From Flavobacterium praedii (lineage in GTDB: Bacteria; Bacteroidota; Bacteroidia; Flavobacteriales; Flavobacteriaceae), in NCBI RefSeq assembly GCF_026810365.1, contig NZ_CP113948.1:1699001-1763000 (forward strand): a stretch of 64,000 nt of DNA, read 5' to 3'. This document shows positions 44,789 to 52,915 of this stretch, piece by piece. Position numbers and translations under genes: made by a program. Every line of letters starts with the position of its first letter. Within the stretch, counting starts at the first letter, position 1. Under the pieces are notes generated by a model. The model had not been told where the DNA came from. It saw nothing but the letters and a program-made list of their open reading frames with translations, and made no database searches.

Positions 44789-45313
44789 ATGATTATACTA
44801 GGAATTGGTTCTCGAATAGAACATCCCGAATACGGAAAAGGAGTAATTACCAATGTTTCATCCAAAGAATATTGGGTGACATTTATTGAAAACGGATTAG
44901 AAACTATCGCAATAGACGATGCGTTCAACGTTATTGAAGCTACTGTTGACGAAGTGGATACCGTTAGTTTTTCGGAAGTGGAACAAAGTTTAAGAGACCT
45001 TTTGAAAAAATGGTCTGATGTATCCGAAATAGTTCCAATAGGCGACAAATGGAAAGGTGGTAAACTTATTTTAGAACCTGGACAAGCTGGGTTGGCCTCC
45101 AAAGAAATTCCAATTGATACTTTTTTCCATAAAATTATAATGGTTCGAGATCGACTACGCGTAATGGAACAAAAAATAAATAGCAGCAAAATAGAAGAAT
45201 TAGAAAAGATAGAATTACAACAATACCTTACCCGTATTTATGGTAGTTTGACATCTTTCAATATTTTGTTTAAATCTCCGACAAACCATTTTGTGGGTGA
45301 AAAATCAAAATAG
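44789..45313 (+). CDS. Conserved cytoplasmic protein with UvrD-tail-like fold (174 aa)
   Basis: The first 60 residues, GIGSRIEHPEYGKGVITNVS and EYWVTFIENGLETIAID, resemble the small SH3/Tudor-like unit (GxxVxHPxYGxGxI) found at the C-terminus of UvrD/PcrA helicases, where it contacts RNA polymerase. The rest is an acidic linker followed by helices (FFHKIIMVRDRLRVMEQKIN, LEKIELQQYLTRIYGS). There is no signal peptide. Function unknown. An RNA-polymerase- or nucleic-acid-binding role is a guess from the N-terminal unit. Confidence 0.65.
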   Translation: MIILGIGSRIEHPEYGKGVITNVSSKEYWVTFIENGLETIAIDDAFNVIEATVDEVDTVSFSEVEQSLRDLLKKWSDVSEIVPIGDKWKGGKLILEPGQAGLASKEIPIDTFFHKIIMVRDRLRVMEQKINSSKIEELEKIELQQYLTRIYGSLTSFNILFKSPTNHFVGEKSK

Positions 45314-45384
45314 AATTTAAGAAACAATTAATTTTAATACGCTTTTTTATACGTATTTTTATAGTCCAATTAAAATTTTAAATT

Positions 45385-45912
45385 ATGAAAAAAATCGTCT
45401 TTTCTATCGTTATTATTATTGCTGTAATTATAGGTTGCAAAACCAAAGGTAACGCAAGTGATTCCAAAAGTTTAAACCTGATATTTGAATCCAAAAGCAA
45501 TAGCAATGTAACAGGTACAGCTACATTTGTGGAGAAAAATGGCAAAGTAACCTTTGTAGCAAAAATTGCTGGGTTACAACCTGGAATTCATGCCATACAC
45601 ATACATGAAAAATCAGATTGTACAGCCGCTGACGGAAGTTCTGCAGGAGGACATTGGAATCCTACTTTCAAAAAACATGGGAAATGGGGCGTAGGAGAAT
45701 ATCACAAAGGAGATATTGGCAATTTTATTGCAGATGAAAAAGGAAACGGTACTATTACTTTAACTACAGACGAATGGACTATCGGCGGTGAAGATCCTAC
45801 CAAAAACATTCTTGGAAAAGGACTTATTGTACACCAAGGAGCAGATGATTTTACAACTCAACCTTCTGGTAATGCTGGGGCTAGAGTAGCTTGTTCTGCA
45901 ATTATCAAATAA
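45385..45912 (+). CDS. sodC: Cu/Zn superoxide dismutase, lipoprotein
   Basis: 175 residues, lipoprotein signal IVIIIAVIIGC. All metal ligands can be placed: HIHEKSDC (two copper His and the disulfide Cys), GGHWNP (bridging His), KKHGKWG, EYHKGDIGN (zinc His and Asp) and LIVHQGADDF (copper His). The substrate-guiding Arg and second Cys are in NAGARVACS. It dismutates superoxide in the periplasm. The downstream YdeI-like gene begins within a few bases. Confidence 0.95.
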   Translation: MKKIVFSIVIIIAVIIGCKTKGNASDSKSLNLIFESKSNSNVTGTATFVEKNGKVTFVAKIAGLQPGIHAIHIHEKSDCTAADGSSAGGHWNPTFKKHGKWGVGEYHKGDIGNFIADEKGNGTITLTTDEWTIGGEDPTKNILGKGLIVHQGADDFTTQPSGNAGARVACSAIIK

Positions 45913-45926
45913 TTTTTTTTTTGGCC

Positions 45927-46496
45927 TTGAAAGAAAAGGAACATTATTACTTTAAAAACACAACAGCTTGGCGGGAATGGTTGCACAACAATCATCATTC
46001 GTCAGCTGGTGTTTATTTAATTTTTTATAAAGTAAATAGTCCTTTCGAAAGCATGCGTTGGGAAGAAGCTGTTCAAGTTGCCATTTGTTATGGATGGATC
46101 GATTCTACTGTTAAAAATATTGATGAACACAGCCGCAAACAAATGTTTACTCCTAGGAAACACAATAGCGTTTGGAGTAAACTCAACAAAACCTATATTG
46201 AAAAATTGATTGCAGACAATCTGATGCATGAAAGTGGATTGGCTAAAATTGAAATAGCTAAACAAAATGGATCTTGGACTTTCTTGGATGCTGTCGAAAA
46301 TTTGCTACTACCCGAAGATTTAAAATTAGCATTCGAAAAAAATAAAATTGCTTTCGATAATTACAAAAATTTTAGTCCTTCCTATCAAAAAAGCTATCTG
46401 TACTGGCTCAACCAAGCCAAAAGAATTGAAACCAGAAACAATCGAATTACAATAATAATTGAACATTGTAAGCAAAATAAAAAATCTAGGGAATAA
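45927..46496 (+). CDS. YdeI/OmpD-associated-family protein
   Basis: No ATG exists near the true start. TTG at 45927 (KEKEHYYFKNTTAWREWL) gives about 190 residues without overlap of sodC. TTG codons at 45921 and 45891 are alternatives. The body has the family marks SSAGVYLIFYKVNSPFESMR, WEEAVQVAICYGWIDSTVK, FTPRKHNSVWSKLNKTYIEK and SPSYQKSYLYWLNQAK. Relatives were named for OmpD association and for protection against bacteriocins. The biochemical role is unknown. Confidence 0.82.
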   Translation: MKEKEHYYFKNTTAWREWLHNNHHSSAGVYLIFYKVNSPFESMRWEEAVQVAICYGWIDSTVKNIDEHSRKQMFTPRKHNSVWSKLNKTYIEKLIADNLMHESGLAKIEIAKQNGSWTFLDAVENLLLPEDLKLAFEKNKIAFDNYKNFSPSYQKSYLYWLNQAKRIETRNNRITIIIEHCKQNKKSRE

Positions 46497-46668
46497 ATTT
46501 ATCAAAAAATTGAATATTCAAGACACTTAACAATAGTGATGATTTTCTATTAAAAAAAACCTTTTGCCAAATCTTAATTTACTTTACTTAAAAATTGAAG
46601 ATTTCATAAAAATAGAGTGTACCCCATTTTATAAACCCTAGAAACAAACATTGATTCATAAAAATACA

Positions 46669-46676
46669 TAGCTTTG
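46669..46676 (+). promoter_or_regulatory. Candidate -7 element for the LETM1-like gene
   Basis: TAGCTTTG fits TAnnTTTG, 17 bases before the ATG at 46694. A TTG lies 15 bases upstream, closer than usual. Confidence 0.4.
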
Positions 46677-46693
46677 CAAATCAAAACATAGCA

Positions 46694-47896
46694 ATGATTA
46701 ACCCTTCTGCACCTGGTTGGATAGATAAATTCTTTATTAAACTAAAGTTATCAGAACAAACTGTCTCTGAAACGGAAGATGATTTTTATCAAAAATTAAG
46801 AAATACCGGTTTCATATATGGTCACATCATTTCATTTGATATTCCTTTCAAAATTGAAACTAAAGGTTGGTTTCAAGAAGAAATTTCAAAAATCGCATTA
46901 TTAAATGCTTTATATGGTGTATTTACAGAAACCAAAAAAGAAAAGGACTCAACACTTTTTATAGAACAAGTGAATGCCTTTTATAAACAGATGCATCCAG
47001 AAGGATTCAATTTATTCAAAAAGATTTTACCAAAAAGCACACCTTCGTTAACACTAGAAAAAATAATAAACCAACGGGTACAGACGAATGACAATATCAT
47101 CAATAAAAACTTTTCCCATTTAGTTACCAATGCTCTTTTATTCATAGATGTTTTAGCTTTTCGCCAATATCTTATTCATGGTAATATTCCTGAAAAGTAC
47201 CTAAAAAAGATCGAAGAAACGATTATTAATATTGTTACATTGGCTTTGAAAATAAAAACAAATAAATCTCAATACGATGATTTATTAATAAAATTATTTG
47301 AAGCTTCAATTCGGTATAGTAAATTTTCTAAAAACAAAAACACAACCCTAGAGACATTAGAACTTCATTACTTTACTGCTGATTTAGAAAAAAAATACCT
47401 TATTGATATTGCAGGAATGGCATTATGGAGTGATGGTGTTTTAGAAAATAACGAAGCCTATTTTTTATATACTTTGGCTCATACTTTTGCAATATCAAAT
47501 GAATTTGTCTCACAAAGTATTTTGAGTACAGATGCATTTATTTCAAAATATAAAAAAGAGATTCCGTATTTTAACTTTTCCAATCCTGTTAAACATTTTT
47601 ACGACCAAACGACCCAAAGTGTCGTAACACTTGTTTCAAGAAACAAAACAAGACTAGTAAAAGAAATCATTCAAAGCAAGGAATTAATGCTTCTTTTGGC
47701 CCATTCTACTCATAGAGATTTAGATGAAAAAGAAAAGAAAAAAGTCAAAAAACAAATATTAGACATTTGTAAAACCATTCCTTCTTTAACAATATTCTTA
47801 CTCCCGGGAGGAAGTTTGTTATTACCAATTTTAATCAAATTTATACCTACATTACTGCCATCTGCATTTAATGAAAATTTAAACAATGATGACTAA
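46694..47896 (+). CDS. LETM1-related protein (400 aa)
   Basis: No signal peptide. Residues 1-320 are largely helical, with a TerB-like stretch around YLIDIAGMALWSDGVLENNE that could bind metal. The C-terminal 70 residues, LDEKEKKKVKKQILDICKTI and LTIFLLPGGSLLLPILIKF, then IPTLLPSAF, match the LETM1 ribosome-binding-like segment with its hydrophobic LPGGxLxxP core. Similar proteins in flavobacteria are described in databases as LETM1-related and biofilm-associated. I cannot verify a function. Mitochondrial LETM1 is a cation/proton exchange factor. Confidence 0.72.
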   Translation: MINPSAPGWIDKFFIKLKLSEQTVSETEDDFYQKLRNTGFIYGHIISFDIPFKIETKGWFQEEISKIALLNALYGVFTETKKEKDSTLFIEQVNAFYKQMHPEGFNLFKKILPKSTPSLTLEKIINQRVQTNDNIINKNFSHLVTNALLFIDVLAFRQYLIHGNIPEKYLKKIEETIINIVTLALKIKTNKSQYDDLLIKLFEASIRYSKFSKNKNTTLETLELHYFTADLEKKYLIDIAGMALWSDGVLENNEAYFLYTLAHTFAISNEFVSQSILSTDAFISKYKKEIPYFNFSNPVKHFYDQTTQSVVTLVSRNKTRLVKEIIQSKELMLLLAHSTHRDLDEKEKKKVKKQILDICKTIPSLTIFLLPGGSLLLPILIKFIPTLLPSAFNENLNNDD

Positions 47897-47903
47897 ATAC
47901 AAC

Positions 47904-47928
47904 AAAAGCTACCAAAAAAGTAGCTTTT
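47904..47928. terminator. Bidirectional terminator between LETM1-like and carbonic anhydrase genes
   Basis: AAAAGCTAC pairs with GTAGCTTTT around CAAAAAA, placed between convergent genes. Confidence 0.75.
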
Positions 47929-47949
47929 ATTGTTTTATAGGGATTTATA

Positions 47950-48588
47950 TTATTCAAAATTCAATTGATACACTCCTGTAAGATCTTTGTTTGAACTAAA
48001 ATTAACTCCTAAATCCGTAACAAAACCAGAATTTAGCCCATAAACCCATCCATGTATAGTTAATTCTTGTCCCGATCTCCACGCTGATTGCACTATTGAC
48101 GTTTTAGCCAAATCATAGACTTGCTCTTTTACATTGATTTCAACAAACTTGTTAAATCGTTCCGTTTCATCTAAAATAGAATCCAGATACAAATGATGCA
48201 AACGATAAACATCTTTGATATGTCGAATCCAGTTATCTATAATACCAATTGAAGCATTTCCCATTGCTGCTTTTATACCTCCACAACCATAGTGACCGCA
48301 TACAAGAACATGTTTTACTTTGAGAACATTTACAGCATAATCCAAGACACTTAACATATTCATATCCGAATGGACAACCATATTTGCAATGTTTCGATGT
48401 ACAAATACTTCTCCAGGCTTAGCACCAATAATTTCATTTGCAGGAACTCTACTATCCGAACATCCAATCCACAATAACGGTGGTGTTTGGCTTTTGGCTA
48501 AATCCTTAAAATATTCAGGATCATTATTCAATTGATCTTCAACCCACTTTTTATTATTATCTAATATTTTTTTATAAAAATCACTCAT
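47950..48588 (-). CDS. Beta-class carbonic anhydrase
   Basis: 212 residues. Zinc ligands Cys43, His99 and Cys102 lie in WIGCSDSRVPANEI and LVCGHYGCGGIKAAM, with the Asp45-Arg47 dyad in between. VFVHRNIANMV is the substrate-side motif. It interconverts CO2 and bicarbonate in the cytoplasm. The length fits the bacterial Can type. It is a single gene, convergent to the LETM1-like gene. Confidence 0.96.
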   Translation of the reverse strand: MSDFYKKILDNNKKWVEDQLNNDPEYFKDLAKSQTPPLLWIGCSDSRVPANEIIGAKPGEVFVHRNIANMVVHSDMNMLSVLDYAVNVLKVKHVLVCGHYGCGGIKAAMGNASIGIIDNWIRHIKDVYRLHHLYLDSILDETERFNKFVEINVKEQVYDLAKTSIVQSAWRSGQELTIHGWVYGLNSGFVTDLGVNFSSNKDLTGVYQLNFE

Positions 48589-49116
48589 TTTAGATGTATT
48601 ATTTTTTTAGTAAATGTATATAGAAAATTTACAGACAGTAAAGTAAACCATTTTTACGCTGATTATCCAAAAAACACAACAAACTTAATCAATTTGAAAC
48701 TCTTATTTCAATAGGGATTTTTTCTATAATCACCCTTTAAAAAAATTAAACCACTGTCGATTTAAAGTCCATAGATTGGTTTGGCAGACTGAAAGTCTTC
48801 GATGTTGAAAAGTAAAATCTACCACAAATTCACAAATTTAAAGACTTAGAAAGAAAAAAAAATTGAGAATTTGCGGTGGATATTTTTAGAACCTGAAAGG
48901 AAAATGCACTAAAGTACATAGTTTTAACTATTTTTGAGACCAATAAATACAATTAACAATTGAACCATAATGATAATTTGTAACGCTATTCTCAAGTGCT
49001 ACTTCTTTCTTAAATCCTGCTAATTTAAATCTCAGTTTACTATTTTTCGATACTGTTTTTAATTCCAGTATAAAATTAAAACAAACCCATTTATAAAGAT
49101 TAGATTCTAAATATAA
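48589..49116. repeat. Gene-free gap with inverted repeats
   Basis: About 530 bases without a supported gene. A hairpin AGACT-gaa-AGTCT is at 48786-48798. A longer imperfect inverted repeat spans 48818-48884: TACCACAAATTCACAAA on the left against, reverse-complemented, TCCACCGCAAATTCTCAA on the right. Its content resembles the ATTCGTGG-type intergenic repeats of Flavobacterium, here degraded. A 65-codon minus-strand frame inside was rejected. Confidence 0.5.
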
Positions 49117-49151
49117 AATGCCCACTTGATTTTAAACATCAAATAGGCATT
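49117..49151. terminator. Hairpin after dps
   Basis: AATGCC and TTGAT pair with ATCAA and GGCATT, with a three-by-three internal loop, 27 bases beyond the dps stop codon. A T-run follows only on the plus strand, so its role for dps is uncertain. Confidence 0.5.
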
Positions 49152-49177
49152 CCTTTTTTATTATCAAATAGTAAAGT

Positions 49178-49648
49178 TTATTCTAACCAAGCATTCATCA
49201 TCCAAATGGTTTTTTCCTGTTCTACAATAAAATCACTCATCATAGAAGAAGTACCTTCATCGTTAATTGCAGAAGCCTTTTCTAAAATTGTTCTTTCAAT
49301 TTGTAACAATTGAGAAAGAGAGCTTACAATTAATTGAATACTAGTTTCATCATTTGAAATATTTTTACCAACTGCTAATTTATTGAATTTCAAGTAATCT
49401 TCAAAAGTATGCAATGGTCTACCACCTAATGTCAACACTCTTTCAGCAATTAAATCAATTTTTAATTGGGAATCATTGTATAATTCCTCAAATTTAAGAT
49501 GCAAGTCAAAGAAACGTTTTCCTCTTATATTCCAATGCATCCCTCTTAAACTTTGATAATAAACTTGAAAATTTGACAAAAGAACATTCAATTCAACTAT
49601 TATAACTTCTGATTCTGCTACCGGTAATCCTATTGCATTTAATTTCAT
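49178..49648 (-). CDS. dps: Dps-family ferritin-like protein
   Basis: A 156-residue four-helix bundle. The inter-subunit ferroxidase ligands keep Dps spacing: His38 in GMHWNIRG, His50, Glu54, Asp65 and Glu69 (FDLHLKFEELYND, then LKIDLIAER). LTLGGRPLHTFEDYL follows. The N-terminus is short and has few positive charges, so DNA binding is not certain. Dps oxidises Fe2+ with H2O2 and stores iron in a 12-mer shell. It is divergent from oxyR. Confidence 0.94.
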   Translation of the reverse strand: MKLNAIGLPVAESEVIIVELNVLLSNFQVYYQSLRGMHWNIRGKRFFDLHLKFEELYNDSQLKIDLIAERVLTLGGRPLHTFEDYLKFNKLAVGKNISNDETSIQLIVSSLSQLLQIERTILEKASAINDEGTSSMMSDFIVEQEKTIWMMNAWLE

Positions 49649-49708
49649 CCTTGTTTAATTTAAAGTTTACTCTATTTATAAACCAGAGTAATTAGTTATT
49701 TTATTTAA

Positions 49709-49716
49709 CAAATTTA
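49709..49716 (-). promoter_or_regulatory. -7 element for dps
   Basis: Minus-strand TAAATTTG, an exact TAnnTTTG match, 60 bases upstream of the dps ATG in the dps/oxyR divergent region. Confidence 0.45.
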
Positions 49717-49760
49717 CAGAATAATTAAAAAAATTTACCATAAGTTAAATTGATTGTTTT

Positions 49761-49768
49761 TATATTTG
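49761..49768 (+). promoter_or_regulatory. -7 element for oxyR
   Basis: TATATTTG, an exact TAnnTTTG match, 19 bases before the oxyR ATG. The 44 bases between the two divergent boxes are the natural place for OxyR to bind. Confidence 0.5.
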
Positions 49769-49787
49769 CATAAAAAATTACTATTTC

Positions 49788-50729
49788 ATGACTATCACAC
49801 AACTTAAATACGTATTGGCTGTAGCCGAACATAAAAATTTCACTCAAGCTGCCGAAAAATGTTTTGTAACGCAACCAACATTGAGTATGCAAATTCAAAA
49901 AATTGAAGAAGAACTTAGTATTCAAATTTTTGATCGCACCAAAAAACCAATTCAATTAACCGATATAGGCCAAAAAATTGTCACTCAAGCAAAAAACATT
50001 GTAAATGAAGCTGATCGAATTCAAGATATTGTAGAACAACAAAAAGGTTTTATAGGAGGAGAATTTAGACTTGGAATTATTCCGACGATTATGCCAACAT
50101 TACTTCCTATGTTTTTGAATAATTTTATAAAGAAATATCCAAAAGTTAAACTTATTATTGAAGAACTGAATACTGAAGAAATAATTACAAAATTAAAAAA
50201 TGGGCATTTGGATGCTGCCATAGCCGCAACTCCATTGGAAGATGAGAAAATCAAAGAAATTGTGCTGTACTTTGAACCATTTGTTGCTTACATTCCAGAA
50301 AACAATGCTATTTTTCAGAAAGCAGAAATTGAAATAGATGATCTTAATATTAATGAAATTTTACTATTACAAGATGGGCATTGTTTTAGAGATGGAATTT
50401 TAAATTTATGCAAAAATCGTAACGAATCAGGCCTTAAGTCATTCCAAATTGAAAGTGGTAGTTTTGAAACATTAATCAAACTAGCCGATGAGGGATTAGG
50501 AACTACATTATTACCCTACTTACATACATTGGATTTGAATGATTCAGACAAATTAAAATTAAGACATTTTAAAGAACCAAAACCTGCGAGAGAAGTTAGT
50601 TTAATATATCCAAAAAGCGAATTAAAAATCCAAATCATCGATGCTTTAAGAAGTACAATAGCTGGAGTTGTAAAAGGGGCAATTGTTTTTCAGAATGTAC
50701 AGATTGTAAGCCCACTGTCAAAAAAATAA
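49788..50729 (+). CDS. oxyR: Hydrogen-peroxide-sensing LysR regulator OxyR
   Basis: 313 residues. The LysR helix-turn-helix is QLKYVLAVAEHKNFTQAAEK followed by CFVTQPTLSMQIQKIEEEL. In the sensor domain the motif QDGHCFRDGILNLC places the two redox cysteines at residues 199 and 208, the same numbers as in E. coli OxyR. ATPLEDEKIKEIVLYFEPF also fits OxyR. Oxidation by H2O2 would form the disulfide and activate peroxide genes. The divergent dps gene is the likely first target. A terminator follows. Confidence 0.95.
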   Translation: MTITQLKYVLAVAEHKNFTQAAEKCFVTQPTLSMQIQKIEEELSIQIFDRTKKPIQLTDIGQKIVTQAKNIVNEADRIQDIVEQQKGFIGGEFRLGIIPTIMPTLLPMFLNNFIKKYPKVKLIIEELNTEEIITKLKNGHLDAAIAATPLEDEKIKEIVLYFEPFVAYIPENNAIFQKAEIEIDDLNINEILLLQDGHCFRDGILNLCKNRNESGLKSFQIESGSFETLIKLADEGLGTTLLPYLHTLDLNDSDKLKLRHFKEPKPAREVSLIYPKSELKIQIIDALRSTIAGVVKGAIVFQNVQIVSPLSKK

Positions 50730-50735
50730 TTAAAT

Positions 50736-50765
50736 AAAAAAGGAACCAAATTACGGTTCCTTTTT
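50736..50765. terminator. Terminator shared by oxyR and small gene A
   Basis: AAAAAGGAACC pairs with GGTTCCTTTTT around AAATTAC. It sits between the convergent stops and is nearly the same as the hairpin at 51563-51595. Confidence 0.88.
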
Positions 50766-50774
50766 GCCTCTTTT

Positions 50775-50993
50775 TTAGTTTTTGATTTTGGACTTATTGA
50801 ATTTAATATATAAAAAATATATTCTTAATTCTGGTTTATCTTTTGTGTAAAAAAACAACCATTTTTTTAAATTTTCCAACTCAAAAGGTAATAAATTTTT
50901 AGCAGCTATTTTTATCTCTTTAGCGAAAAGTTTGGGATCAAGACTCACTCTTTCGAGCACCATTTTGGTATAATCGTATATCATCCTAGACAT
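50775..50993 (-). CDS. Small conserved protein, copy A (72 aa)
   Basis: Starts MSRMIYDYTKMVLERVSLDP and continues LLPFELENLKKWLFFYTKDK, PEL. About half of the positions are identical to copy B at 51597-51794 (pattern DYTK-VLERVS-DP-LF-KE, then LLPFEL, W-LF-YT, KPEL). No signal peptide, charged and helical. I recall similar short proteins in other flavobacteria, without a function. The conservation of the pair argues that both are real genes. The C-terminus runs longer and more basic than in copy B (KFNKSKIKN). Confidence 0.7.
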   Translation of the reverse strand: MSRMIYDYTKMVLERVSLDPKLFAKEIKIAAKNLLPFELENLKKWLFFYTKDKPELRIYFLYIKFNKSKIKN

Positions 50994-51562
50994 AACAAAA
51001 ACAGCTTAGAGGTTAAGTATAGTAAACACACTCAAAGTTAAATAAAAGTTTTAATTTACGAACAAAAAAACTCTATTAAATTCACAAATAATCGACAAAA
51101 TACACATTATAAAACATTTTTGTAATTTTTTTTTTATATCTTAAAACAAGAAACAGCCAAAATAAATAATTCGAGTTCTTACTAAAATAGTAATTCTTAC
51201 CTGTTGGGTGCAATTATTTTAAACACAAAGAAACATAGATTTTCTAGGCTCAAAAAAGAGGTGTTTGACCTATTTGAAACACACATAGTGCTCTATGCGA
51301 AATAAATATATTTTTTTTTAATATTCTTTTTTAAAATAAAGTTTATATTCCTCCTATGTTTTAAAAAAATTTTACGAATTACACTCAGTAGATTAATTCC
51401 TATAAAATCACTCTTCCCTATTATCTTTCGTGAATACGTATACTTTTGAGAAAGTGTATTTTATTTTTACAATTTAAACACAAAGAGTCATGCCCACATA
51501 AAAGAGGTGAATTCAATTTTTCTAATATTAAACATTGTTATCTATTATGTAAAAATGGCTAT
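50994..51562. repeat. Gap between small-gene copies with degraded dispersed repeats
   Basis: Nearly 570 bases with no convincing gene. Two diverged copies of one motif are seen: TTTAAACACAAAGAAACATA with AAAGAGGTG at about 51209-51262, and TTTAAACACAAAGAGTCATG with AAAGAGGTG at about 51475-51512. The first is followed by ACACACATAGTGCTCTATGC. These words resemble the ACACATAG / CTATGTG intergenic repeats of Flavobacterium. Confidence 0.5.
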
Positions 51563-51595
51563 AAAAAAAGGAACCAAATTCATGGTTCCTTTTTT
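51563..51595. terminator. Terminator after small gene B
   Basis: AAAAAAAGGAACC pairs with GGTTCCTTTTTT around AAATTCAT, directly after the stop of copy B on the minus strand. It shares GGAACCAAATT with the hairpin after copy A. Confidence 0.85.
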
Positions 51596-51596
51596 A

Positions 51597-51794
51597 TTAT
51601 TTATTTACAATTATCAAACATTGCTTTAATTCTGGTTTTTCTATTGTGTAGTTAAACAACCACTCTCTTAATTGATCCAGTTCGAAAGGCAGTAGTGTTC
51701 TTATAGCTTTTTCTAATTCTTTACAAAACAATACTGGATCAAAACTTACTCTTTCCAACACAGATTTTGTGTAATCAAACATTATTTTAGACAT
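51597..51794 (-). CDS. Small conserved protein, copy B (65 aa)
   Basis: Starts MSKIMFDYTKSVLERVSFDP, then VLFCKELEKAIRTLLPFELD and WLFNYTIEKPELKQCLI. It is the closer of the two copies to what I recall from relatives, with the LFCKELEKA segment. No signal peptide or known domain. The gene together with its terminator is a near repeat of the unit 600-800 bases away, so a local duplication is likely. Function unknown. Confidence 0.75.
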   Translation of the reverse strand: MSKIMFDYTKSVLERVSFDPVLFCKELEKAIRTLLPFELDQLREWLFNYTIEKPELKQCLIIVNK

Positions 51795-51945
51795 AATAAA
51801 TTAAGATTTTTGGGGTTAGATCTTGTTTTTAATGTGTTGTAAATGTACATTATTTTTTAAATATAAATTATAACTTTAACATAGAAATTAAGAAATTTAT
51901 GATTTTTAAAATAATTATTTATCAGCTAAAAGTCAATAAGTACAA

Positions 51946-52605
51946 TTATTTTCTTGCTCTAAACATCTCTCGTTTTCCTGGGGGACCTGCAAGCTTTTCG
52001 ACAGTAAAACCAACCTCTATCATGCTTCTTTTTACAACACCACGAGCTGCATAAGTCACTAATACTGAATTAGGTTTTAAAGCATTATACATTTTTTCAA
52101 AAATTGCAGTACTCCATAATTCGGGTTGAACGCGATACCCAAACGCGTCAAAATAAATCAAATCAAATTTCTCAATATCATCAATTGATTCAAAAAACTG
52201 TTTTCTTTTTGTTAAAGAAAAACGTTCAGACAATTCCATTTTTTCTTCCCAATTTATAGCATGCATCTTTTCAAAAACAGCCTTAGAATCTGATGCTTCC
52301 AATTCTTCTAAATAGTTCATCGATTGAAGTTCTAAATCCGATATCGGATACGCTTCAACACCAACATAATCTATTGTTTGACCAAGTTTCTGAGCTTCCA
52401 AAAAAGTAATAAAAGCATTTAAACCTGTACCAAAACCAATCTCTAAAATAGCTATTTTTTGATTTGGAAATAATGCCAAACCATTTTTAATAAAAACATG
52501 TTTTGCTTCTTGTATTGCACCATGTTTTGAATGATAACACTCATTCCATTCTTTAATATGGATCGTTGTTGAGCCATCCAATGTCTGTATAATTTCTCTT
52601 TCCAA
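51946..52605 (-). CDS. mnmD: tRNA mnm5s2U34 methyltransferase MnmD
   Basis: The frame extends to a TTG at 52656, but TTG at 52605 is preferred because the family usually begins just before EREIIQTLDGSTTIHI. There is no ATG candidate. The roughly 220-residue product has the SAM site ILEIGFGTGLNAFITFLEA, VGVEAYPI, the catalytic-loop FDLIYFDAFGYRVQPELW and the C-terminal VTYAARGVVKRSM and LAGPPGKREMFRA. It is the methyltransferase half of MnmC, without the FAD oxidase half, and finishes mnm5s2U at tRNA position 34. Confidence 0.9.
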   Translation of the reverse strand: MEREIIQTLDGSTTIHIKEWNECYHSKHGAIQEAKHVFIKNGLALFPNQKIAILEIGFGTGLNAFITFLEAQKLGQTIDYVGVEAYPISDLELQSMNYLEELEASDSKAVFEKMHAINWEEKMELSERFSLTKRKQFFESIDDIEKFDLIYFDAFGYRVQPELWSTAIFEKMYNALKPNSVLVTYAARGVVKRSMIEVGFTVEKLAGPPGKREMFRARK

Positions 52606-52815
52606 AATATTTTTTTTGAAGCGATTTAGTTTTTTAAATCCCAATAATATTCCCAAAATTAATTAAAAGTATTTCTTATCGCTATTTATATCATAGAATA
52701 TTTAAATATTTAATAGAATTTCATCTGAATTACTAAATAAATTTATACTATAAACAATTCACAAATAACCATTATAATTAATGATATTTTAGCAAGTATT
52801 TATATGATTTTTATT

Positions 52816-52823
52816 TAATTTTG
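52816..52823 (+). promoter_or_regulatory. -7 element for ilvE
   Basis: TAATTTTG matches TAnnTTTG, 92 bases before the ilvE ATG. The leader (52824-52915) shows no leader peptide rich in branched-chain codons and no hairpin with a T-run. Confidence 0.45.
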
Positions 52824-52915
52824 CAAACAATATCTCAAGCAATAGAACGTATTTTTATTGCAACCGTTTTATTAACTAAACAACTATATATCTCAAAACA
52901 ATTCAAGTAATAATT

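Noticed and set aside
48928..49125. 65-codon minus-strand frame in the gap before dps
   Set aside because: It has no recognisable domain or signal, its start overlaps the hairpin at 49117-49151, and it lies in a repeat-rich gap. Not supported as a gene.
51446..51655. 69-codon plus-strand frame between the small paralogues
   Set aside because: It crosses the terminator hairpin at 51563-51595 and runs antisense into the end of copy B, with low-complexity composition.
52606..52656. N-terminal extension of MnmD from TTG 52656
   Set aside because: The extra 17 residues (GILLGFKKLNRFKKNI) do not match the usual family start. TTG 52605 is favoured, though without proof.
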